From Bog-756 sp963710495 (GTDB taxonomy: Bacteria; Actinomycetota; Acidimicrobiia; Acidimicrobiales; RAAP-2): 64,000 nt of DNA. Positions 58,208-64,000 of this stretch are shown here, piece after piece; positions within the stretch are counted from its first letter, which is position 1; each line of letters opens with the position of its first letter. The stretch spans positions 186,001-250,000 of the forward strand of contig CAVQAI010000009.1 in the NCBI GenBank assembly GCA_963710495.1. The letters run 5' to 3'. The notes under the pieces are model-generated. The model was not told the origin of the DNA, searched no databases, and saw only the letters and a list, made by a program, of their open reading frames with translations. The translations under genes and the position numbers were made by a program.

Positions 58208-58226
58208 GTTGAAACCGTTCCAACCG
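58208..58226. promoter_or_regulatory. Palindromic operator-like site in the ftsZ leader
   Basis: GGTTGAAACCGTTCCAACC is a 19-base palindrome with two mismatched pairs. Its core TTGAAACCGTTCCAA resembles LacI-family operators. It lies between the predicted ftsZ transcription start (about 58234) and the ATG at 58183, where a bound protein would block transcription. Confidence 0.5.
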
Positions 58227-58240
58227 GCGAGTTGTCGACC

Positions 58241-58269
58241 ACGATAGGTTCAGCACTCTACCTGGTCAA
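58241..58269 (-). promoter_or_regulatory. Promoter of ftsZ
   Basis: On the minus strand TTGACC (58264-58269) and TATCGT (58241-58246) are separated by 17 bases. This is the best-spaced -35/-10 pair in the window and predicts a 5' leader of about 50 bases. Confidence 0.75.
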
Positions 58270-58329
58270 GCACTGTCCGCCGCACCCGAGCGCCGGCGCG
58301 ACGGCCGCGATCGACCCGGGTCGCGTCCC

Positions 58330-59151
58330 TCAGTTGGCCACGGTCGGGGACTCGGGCACCGACACGTCGATGGTCGAGGTGGGGTGGAGCGTCCCATGGG
58401 CCAGGATGGCGGCCACGTCCTCGAACTTGGCCGGGAGTTCGGTCGCCGTCCCGAGCACGACGGTGACGCCGGAGTCGAGGGCGAGGTTGATGGTGGTGTC
58501 GGGCGCCACCGTCACCGACACCACCTGGGCGGCGAAGGCTTTCGGCAGGCTGCGGCAGACGAGCAGTCCGGCCGAGGCGGACGGGGGCAGTGACCGGCCG
58601 ACCGGGCGCGGCGGGACACCGCCGGACGGGGTGTGGACGATGAACACCACCAGGCCGGGGAAGCGGTCCGGGCCGACCTGGAGGGTCCGGCCGTCGCCGT
58701 CGAGCATCGACCAGGAGGTGGCCGGCCCGGCCATCTGGAGGGCGGGAACCCGCTCCGTCACCGAGATCTGCACCCCGTCGGGCCAGTGGCGGCTGACTCG
58801 GGCCGAGGCGATGAAGGGCAGGGTCTCGACCCGGCCGGCCACCACGCCGGGGTCGATGCTGATCATCGGCGGATGCCCCTGGAGCCCGGCCGCGGCCACG
58901 ATGGCCGTCGTGTCCGTGGCCGGGTGGGCACCGGTCACGGTGACGGCCCGGGCGCTGAACAGGGGGGTATGGAGGGCGGCCACCCCGACGGCAACGACCA
59001 CGACCGCCACCACGACGCCCAGGACGACGCGGAGACGTCGCCGGCCGCGGCTGCGCAACACGGCCACCCGGCGCTGGTGGATCCGCGGATCCATGGGCGG
59101 GCGCAGGTCAGGCGGTTCCTCCTCCTTGAGGTCACCACCCTCGGGGGGCAT
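58330..59151 (-). CDS. ftsQ: Cell division protein FtsQ
   Basis: FtsQ links the division ring to wall synthesis. An Arg-rich cytoplasmic tail of about 45 residues precedes one membrane helix (VVLGVVVAVVVVAVGVAAL), then a POTRA domain (FSARAVTVTGAHPATDT) and an FtsQ domain (VSRHWPDGVQISVTERVPAL). Length is 273 residues. The ATG shares one base with the murB stop. Confidence 0.92.
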   Translation of the reverse strand: MPPEGGDLKEEEPPDLRPPMDPRIHQRRVAVLRSRGRRRLRVVLGVVVAVVVVAVGVAALHTPLFSARAVTVTGAHPATDTTAIVAAAGLQGHPPMISIDPGVVAGRVETLPFIASARVSRHWPDGVQISVTERVPALQMAGPATSWSMLDGDGRTLQVGPDRFPGLVVFIVHTPSGGVPPRPVGRSLPPSASAGLLVCRSLPKAFAAQVVSVTVAPDTTINLALDSGVTVVLGTATELPAKFEDVAAILAHGTLHPTSTIDVSVPESPTVAN

Positions 59152-60098
59152 CACGGTGAGCCCGGCCCGTCCGGGTCGAAGCCGACCAGCCGCACCTCGG
59201 GACGGAGGACCACCCCGGTGACCGCCGCCACTTCGGCCTGCACATGGAGGATGAGGCGGTGGACGTCGTCGGCCGACCCGCCCGGGTCGGCCTGGAAGAA
59301 GTTGGCATGCTTGGCCGAGACCTCGGCGCTCCCCATGCGGAACCCCTTCAGGCCGCAGGCGTCGATCAACCGCCCGGCGGAGTCGTCGGGTGGGTTGGTG
59401 AAGACCGATCCGGCGTTGCTCCCGCCCGGCTGGTTGGCCCGCCGCCAGCGCACGACCTCGTCGATCAGCGCCCGACCGGCTGGGGACGGACCGGGCTCGA
59501 GCTCGTAGGTGCCCGAGACCACCACTTCGTCGGGGGCCAGCCCGCTGGTGCGGTAGCCGAGGCCCAAGGCGGCAGCCGGCCGGTCGTGTACCGAACCGGT
59601 GGCCAGATCCACCAGCCGGCAAGCGGCCAGGGTGGCCGCCGTATCGGAGCCGTGTCCGCCCGCGTTCATCCGGACGGCCCCCCCGACCGAGCCGGGCACC
59701 CCCACCGCCCACTCGAGGCCGGTCAGGCCGGCCGCCACGGTGCGCCGGGCCAGGACCGGGAGAGCGACGGCCCCGCCGGCCTGCACCAGCCGGCCGTCGA
59801 CACCGATCCGGTCGAACCCGGAGCCGAGGCTGATCACCAACCCGGCGAAGCCGCGGTCGGCCACCAGGAGATTGGAACCCCGTCCGAGCACCAGCACCGG
59901 TACGTCGAGCCCGTCGAGGTCGTGAGCCAGGTCGACCAGCGCCTGCTCGTCGGCCGCTTGGGCGGTGAGGGCGGCCGGCCCGCCGACCCGGTAGGTGGTG
60001 AGGGCACCGAACGGCCGGCCCGAGGCGGCCCGGTCCCCCAGTCGGTGCCCGAGACGGGTCAAGTCGTCGGCGCGGGTACCGGGCATCGCCGTCCTCAC
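59151..60098 (-). CDS. murB: UDP-N-acetylenolpyruvoylglucosamine reductase
   Basis: It reduces the enolpyruvyl group in peptidoglycan synthesis. FAD contacts are TTYRVGGPAALTAQAA, VLGRGSNLLVADRGF and VPGSVGGAVRMNAGGHG. The proton donor serine is in NAGSVFTNPP. It has 315 residues from the GTG at 60098, which overlaps the murC stop as GTGA; an ATG four codons later is possible. Confidence 0.95.
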   Translation of the reverse strand: MRTAMPGTRADDLTRLGHRLGDRAASGRPFGALTTYRVGGPAALTAQAADEQALVDLAHDLDGLDVPVLVLGRGSNLLVADRGFAGLVISLGSGFDRIGVDGRLVQAGGAVALPVLARRTVAAGLTGLEWAVGVPGSVGGAVRMNAGGHGSDTAATLAACRLVDLATGSVHDRPAAALGLGYRTSGLAPDEVVVSGTYELEPGPSPAGRALIDEVVRWRRANQPGGSNAGSVFTNPPDDSAGRLIDACGLKGFRMGSAEVSAKHANFFQADPGGSADDVHRLILHVQAEVAAVTGVVLRPEVRLVGFDPDGPGSP

Positions 60099-61492
60099 CA
60101 GTCCGGATCGGACATCAGCTCGTCGGGCAGGGTGGTGAGGTCGCCGGCTCCGAGGGTGCAGCAGAGGTCGCCCGGCTCCAGCAGCCCGGCCACGGCTCGG
60201 CGGAGCTCGGCCCGGGCCGGCACGTACACCACCGTCCGGCCGGGGAGGCTGGCTTCGACCGCGTCGGCCACCAGGCGGCCGGACACCCCGGGCTCGGGCC
60301 CCTCGCCGGCCCCGTAGACATCGGTGACCACCACCACATCGGCATCGGCGAAGGCCGGGCCGAAGGCGGAGCCGAGCGCCGCCGTGCGGGTGTAGCGGTG
60401 GGGCTGGAAGACGGCGACCACCCGTTCCCATCCCCCGTTCCGGGCGGTGGCCAGGGCGTCGCGCACCTCGCTGGGCAGGTGGGCATAGTCGTCGACGAAG
60501 GTGACTTCACGGGACGAGCCGCGGAACTCGAAGCGGCGGGCCACGCCGGCGAACCGGGCCAGGGCCCGACCGGCATCGGCGAAGGTGGCGCCGGCGGCCA
60601 ACGAGGATACGGCGGCCACTGCGGCGTTACGGGCGTTGTGGATACCGGGGACGGGCAGCGTGAGCCGGCCGAGGGCCGACCCCGCCGGATCGCCGAGGGT
60701 GAAGGCGACCGAGCTCCGGCCCAGCTCGAGGTCGGACATGCGGTAGGTCGAGCCCTCGGACAGCCCCACCACGTCGGCGCCGACCGCCCGGCCGATACCG
60801 GCCGCGGTGGGCTCGTCCCCTCCCACCACGCATCGGGCCGCGGCGCCCGACGCGAACCGCTCGAACGCCGACCGGAGGGCCTCGAAGGACCCGTAGTGAT
60901 CGAGATGGTCGGCCTCCACGTTGGTGATCACGGCCACCTCCGGTGCCAGGGCGAGAAAGGCCCCGTCGCTCTCGTCCGCCTCGACCACCAACCACTCCCC
61001 CCGGTCCCAGACGGCATTGCTGCCGATCTCGTTGACGTCGCCCCCGATGAGGAACGAAGGGCGCATCCCGGCCTCCACCAGGATGAGGGCGAGCATCGAG
61101 GCGGTGGTCGTCTTACCGTGCGTTCCGGCCACCGCCAGGCACCGGCGTAACGATGCGATGGCGGCCAGCGTCTCGGAGCGGGCCAGGACCGGGATGCCCC
61201 GGCGCCGCGCCTCCACCACCTCGGGGTTGTCCTCGGCGATGGCCGACGAGATGGTCACCACCTCGGCGTCGCCGATGTTGGCTCCGGCATGCCCGACCGC
61301 CACCGGCAGCCCGGCCTGGTGCAATCGCTCCGTCACCCCCGAGGCCCGCAGGTCACTTCCGGTGACGGTGTGCCCGAGGGACACCAGTGCGGTGGCGATG
61401 GCGCTCATGCCGGCACCCCCGATGCCGACCACATGCACGGCGACCTGACGGTTCGGGTCCGACAAGACGCGCTCGGGCGCCGTGTCGCTCAT
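60095..61492 (-). CDS. murC: UDP-N-acetylmuramate-L-alanine ligase
   Basis: It adds the first amino acid of the stem peptide. The N-terminal VHVVGIGGAGMSAIATALV binds UDP, the P-loop is VAGTHGKTTTASML near residue 118, and EADESDGAFL and FQPHRYTRT are Mur-ligase signatures. Length is 465 residues. The ATG overlaps the murG stop as ATGA. Confidence 0.97.
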   Translation of the reverse strand: MSDTAPERVLSDPNRQVAVHVVGIGGAGMSAIATALVSLGHTVTGSDLRASGVTERLHQAGLPVAVGHAGANIGDAEVVTISSAIAEDNPEVVEARRRGIPVLARSETLAAIASLRRCLAVAGTHGKTTTASMLALILVEAGMRPSFLIGGDVNEIGSNAVWDRGEWLVVEADESDGAFLALAPEVAVITNVEADHLDHYGSFEALRSAFERFASGAAARCVVGGDEPTAAGIGRAVGADVVGLSEGSTYRMSDLELGRSSVAFTLGDPAGSALGRLTLPVPGIHNARNAAVAAVSSLAAGATFADAGRALARFAGVARRFEFRGSSREVTFVDDYAHLPSEVRDALATARNGGWERVVAVFQPHRYTRTAALGSAFGPAFADADVVVVTDVYGAGEGPEPGVSGRLVADAVEASLPGRTVVYVPARAELRRAVAGLLEPGDLCCTLGAGDLTTLPDELMSDPDW

Positions 61493-62646
61493 CGTCGCCC
61501 CCGGCGGGCCGGCCGCGCGTTGGCTTCCACGACCTCGGCCCCGGCCACCGCCGCATCGGGGCGACCGAGCGCAGCGGCCGACCGACCCATCGTGTCCAGC
61601 CCCTCGGGGTGGTCGAGCAGGCAGTCCAGCATGGCGGCCAAGCGGTCATCGTCGCAATCGGCGTCGGGAAGTACGATGGCGGCCCCGGCCCGTTCCAGCA
61701 CCCGGGCGTTGGCCGTCTGGTGGTCGCCCGGTGCACCGGGCAGCGGCACCAGGATGGACGGCACGCCGGCGGCGGCCAGCTCGGCCACGGTCATGGCCCC
61801 GGCCCGGCACACCACCACGTCGGCGGCGGCGTAGACCGTCTCCATCCGTTCCTGGTAGGGCACCTGGACGGCCTCGAGGCCCTCGCCGGCGGAGCCGGTC
61901 GACGGGTCGGGGGCCCACGCCGTCCCCTCCCAGTCCCGCCGGCCCACGACGTGAAAGACGGACCGGTCGCCACGCCCGGACCATCGCTGGAGCAACCCGT
62001 CCACCGCCTGGTTGACCCGGCGGGCCCCGAGCGATCCCCCGAACGCAGCCATCGTGGGCCGGTCCGGCGGAAGCCCGAGCTCCCGGCGGGCTCGGCGGCG
62101 ATCGTCAGCTCCGCGGCGGACAGTGGCGATCTCCGGCCGCACCGCCGTGCCGGTCACCACCGAGCGGGGCAGCCCCGTCCCGGCCCACCCCACCGCGCTG
62201 GCCCGGGCGAAGCGCCCGAACAAGCGGTTGGCCGCCCCCGGTACGGCGTCGACGTTGACCAGCACCAGCGGCACGCCGAGCGCGACGGCGGCCAGAGCCG
62301 CCGGCACGCTGGCGTAGCCGCCCACCGAGACCACCACACGGGGCCGGGCCCGGACTACGACACCCAACCCGAGGATGAGGGCGGCGACCAACTCGACCAG
62401 GGCGAGGCCGTTGCGGGCCATATCGCCCGGCCGCCCGCTTCGGACGATCCCGCGACCCGGCAACAGGGTGACCGGGAATCCCCGACCGTGCAGGGTGACC
62501 CGGTCCTGCCCCCGGGTCGATCCGACGAATTCGATGCTGCGGCGGTCATGACCCCGATCCACCAGGGCTTCGGCAATGGCCAAGGCAGGTTGGAGGTGAC
62601 CGGCGGTGCCCCCTCCGGCCATGAGCGCAAAGCGTTCCCGGCTCAC
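61489..62646 (-). CDS. murG: Lipid II synthase (GlcNAc transferase MurG)
   Basis: It transfers GlcNAc to lipid I at the inner membrane face. MAGGGTAGHLQPALAIAEAL is the acceptor-side glycine loop. VVSVGGYASVPAALAA and the donor-binding VPLPGAPGDHQTANARVL follow. It has 385 residues. The GTG at 62646 overlaps the ftsW stop as GTGA, and a long upstream extension in frame is only a shadow of ftsW. Confidence 0.96.
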   Translation of the reverse strand: MSRERFALMAGGGTAGHLQPALAIAEALVDRGHDRRSIEFVGSTRGQDRVTLHGRGFPVTLLPGRGIVRSGRPGDMARNGLALVELVAALILGLGVVVRARPRVVVSVGGYASVPAALAAVALGVPLVLVNVDAVPGAANRLFGRFARASAVGWAGTGLPRSVVTGTAVRPEIATVRRGADDRRRARRELGLPPDRPTMAAFGGSLGARRVNQAVDGLLQRWSGRGDRSVFHVVGRRDWEGTAWAPDPSTGSAGEGLEAVQVPYQERMETVYAAADVVVCRAGAMTVAELAAAGVPSILVPLPGAPGDHQTANARVLERAGAAIVLPDADCDDDRLAAMLDCLLDHPEGLDTMGRSAAALGRPDAAVAGAEVVEANARPARRGRR

Positions 62647-63974
62647 CGCTCCGGGACAGGCGACCGGCGCCCCGACCTGGGCAGCCGTCGCCAGGCCGGA
62701 TCCGTCCCGGCCCGCTCGTGCGAGGCGATGTTGAGGAGGATGCCGACTGCGGCCATGGTGATGATGAGCGACGACCCCCCGAAGGAGATGAAGGGCAGCG
62801 GAATGCCGGTGACCGGCAGGACGCCGACCACGGCGCCGATGTTGATCACCGCCTGGCTGGTGATCCACGTGGTGACGCCCACGGCCAACAGGCTCCCGAA
62901 ACGATCGGGGGCCCGGGTGGCCGCCCGCAGGCCGAACCAGGCCAGGGCGAAGAACAGGCCGAGCAGGACCACCGCTCCGACCAGGCCGAGCTCCTCCCCG
63001 ACCACCGAGAAGATGAAGTCGGTGTGGGCGTTCGGCAGCGTGCCCCATTTCTGGCGGCCGCCCCCCAGGCCGAGACCGAAGAGGTGGCCGGAGCCCAGCC
63101 CGATGAGCGACTGCCAGACCTGGTAGCCCGAGCCCGACTGGTGAGCGCCGGGGTTGAGGAAGGAGAGGATCCGGTCGCGGCGGTAGGGGTCGGCCAGGCC
63201 GACCACCAAGGCCACCGCGCCGAAGGCGCCGAGGATCTTGGCGATGGGGCCCAGGGGCACCCCACCCATGAAGAGGATGCCGAAGGCGATGGCGCTGAGC
63301 ACGAGGGCGGTCCCCATGTCGGGCTGCTTCAAGATGAGCAACCCGGAAATGCCGAGGACGAGGAGGACGGGGACGACGACCACTCTCGGCTCCGAGAACC
63401 GGTCGACCCGGCGGGTCAACAGGTCGGCGGCGAAGACGGCCAGGGCCAGCTTCATGAGCTCGGAAGGCTGCAGCTGGAAGGCGCCGAACCCGATCCAGCG
63501 CGAGGAACCGCCGGCGGTGACGCCCAGATGGGGCACGAGCACCACCACCAGTAGGCCCATGGTGACCACGAGCAGGGGCGCCCGCACGGCCCGCCACCGG
63601 TGATAGTCGACGCGGGCCAGGATGAGCAGGGCGGTGAGGCCGATCCCCATCCAGAGCAACTGGCGGATGAGGACGGCCCACGGGGAGCCGTAGAGGGTCA
63701 GCGAGATCACCGGAGAGGCCGAGCCCACCATGACCACGCCGAACACGCACAGCACTCCGACCAGGACGGCGATCCCCCGGTAGGTTCCGACCCGGGCCGC
63801 CCAGCCCCGGCGTCGCTCGGCGGCCGGAGCCGCGGTGGCCGATCGGCCCTGGCGCTTCGACCGGGCGGGGCCACCCGGTCGGGGCCGGGCGGCCGGTGGG
63901 CGCAGGGGCCCGCCCGATGTCGAGGGATGGCGCCCCCGGTTGACGGCCCGCGCCGACGCAACCCGTTCAGCCAC
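62643..63974 (-). CDS. ftsW: SEDS glycosyltransferase FtsW
   Basis: It polymerises septal peptidoglycan. After a basic Pro/Arg-rich tail of about 60 residues, ten or so membrane helices follow. SRWIGFGAFQLQPSELMKLA holds the family motif, FLNPGAHQSGSGYQVWQSL is the large extracellular loop and GIPLPFISFGGSSLI the terminal signature. Length is 443 residues. The GTG at 63974 overlaps a probable murD stop by eight bases. Confidence 0.95.
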   Translation of the reverse strand: MAERVASARAVNRGRHPSTSGGPLRPPAARPRPGGPARSKRQGRSATAAPAAERRRGWAARVGTYRGIAVLVGVLCVFGVVMVGSASPVISLTLYGSPWAVLIRQLLWMGIGLTALLILARVDYHRWRAVRAPLLVVTMGLLVVVLVPHLGVTAGGSSRWIGFGAFQLQPSELMKLALAVFAADLLTRRVDRFSEPRVVVVPVLLVLGISGLLILKQPDMGTALVLSAIAFGILFMGGVPLGPIAKILGAFGAVALVVGLADPYRRDRILSFLNPGAHQSGSGYQVWQSLIGLGSGHLFGLGLGGGRQKWGTLPNAHTDFIFSVVGEELGLVGAVVLLGLFFALAWFGLRAATRAPDRFGSLLAVGVTTWITSQAVINIGAVVGVLPVTGIPLPFISFGGSSLIITMAAVGILLNIASHERAGTDPAWRRLPRSGRRSPVPER

Positions 63975-64000
63975 GGCCCCTCCCGCACTCGGGACCGCGG
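63967..64000 (-). CDS. Probable 3' end of murD (runs off the right edge)
   Basis: In the frame that overlaps ftsW by eight bases, a stop lies at 63967-63969 after about ten codons. Eight-base overlaps recur in this genome, and murD precedes ftsW in nearly all dcw clusters. The few residues visible cannot confirm the identity. Confidence 0.35.
   Translation of the reverse strand, partial: RGPECGRGRG

Overview
The window is very GC-rich bacterial chromosome, almost fully coding; no intergenic stretch exceeds 300 bases (the longest is 53417-53712, 296 bases). Gene content and order point to an actinobacterium (Actinomycetota). The markers are mihF-gmk-rpoZ-coaBC-metK-priA-def in the actinobacterial order, a division and cell-wall cluster with sepF, yggT and divIVA/wag31, a bacterial proteasome activator (Bpa/PafE), DUF3151, menaquinone genes, and many promoters placed for leaderless mRNAs. 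The class Acidimicrobiia is my best guess but cannot be proved from the sequence alone. No tRNA, rRNA, CRISPR array, insertion sequence, prophage or plasmid signature was seen.

Layout. (1) 1-6232, minus strand: mihF, gmk, rpoZ, coaBC, metK, priA, def. (2) 6389-8880, plus strand: a 5-oxoprolinase pair, pxpA and a fused pxpBC, lying between two minus-strand housekeeping clusters. (3) 8933-18079, minus: pyrimidine operon pyrR-pyrB-pyrC-carA-carB-pyrD-pyrF, tightly overlapped, with a PyrR-binding hairpin over the pyrR ribosome site. (4) 18135-24573, minus: prepilin peptidase, then shikimate genes aroC-aroK-aroB-aroQ, a proline peptidase, efp and nusB. (5) 24.6-31.4 kb: Nfu-type Fe-S protein, a conserved Cys-cluster protein, small proteins, flavin reductase, lipoprotein, DUF3151, tyrS, carotenoid oxygenase. 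(6) 31.4-39.4 kb: LCP cell-wall ligase, menaquinone genes menD, menH, menA, menB, menE, and a short-chain dehydrogenase. (7) 39.6-51.0 kb: thioredoxin-domain DUF255 protein, phosphodiesterase, bpa, dnaE1, Rrf2 regulator, histidine phosphatase, sigma-70 factor. (8) 51.1-64.0 kb, minus: ftsW-murG-murC-murB-ftsQ-ftsZ-pgeF-yggS-sepF-yggT-divIVA, then a DksA/TraR zinc-finger protein with an H1-like tail, lspA and rluD.

Many genes in operons overlap by 1, 4 or 8 bases (TGATG, GTGA/ATGA, or an 8-base overlap), which implies translational coupling. Two genes, gmk and pgeF, fit this pattern only if they start at CTG. Between about 26.8 and 48.7 kb at least a dozen apparent single-base frameshifts break conserved genes, including the essential tyrS and dnaE1. 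The flanking regions are clean, so these look like local sequence errors, and each broken gene is given here as one feature.

Regulatory elements with the best sequence support are the PyrR hairpin, a pair of DnaA boxes before dnaE1, a 17-bp-spaced promoter plus palindrome before ftsZ, and a series of TANNNT -10 boxes lying 6-8 bases before start codons.
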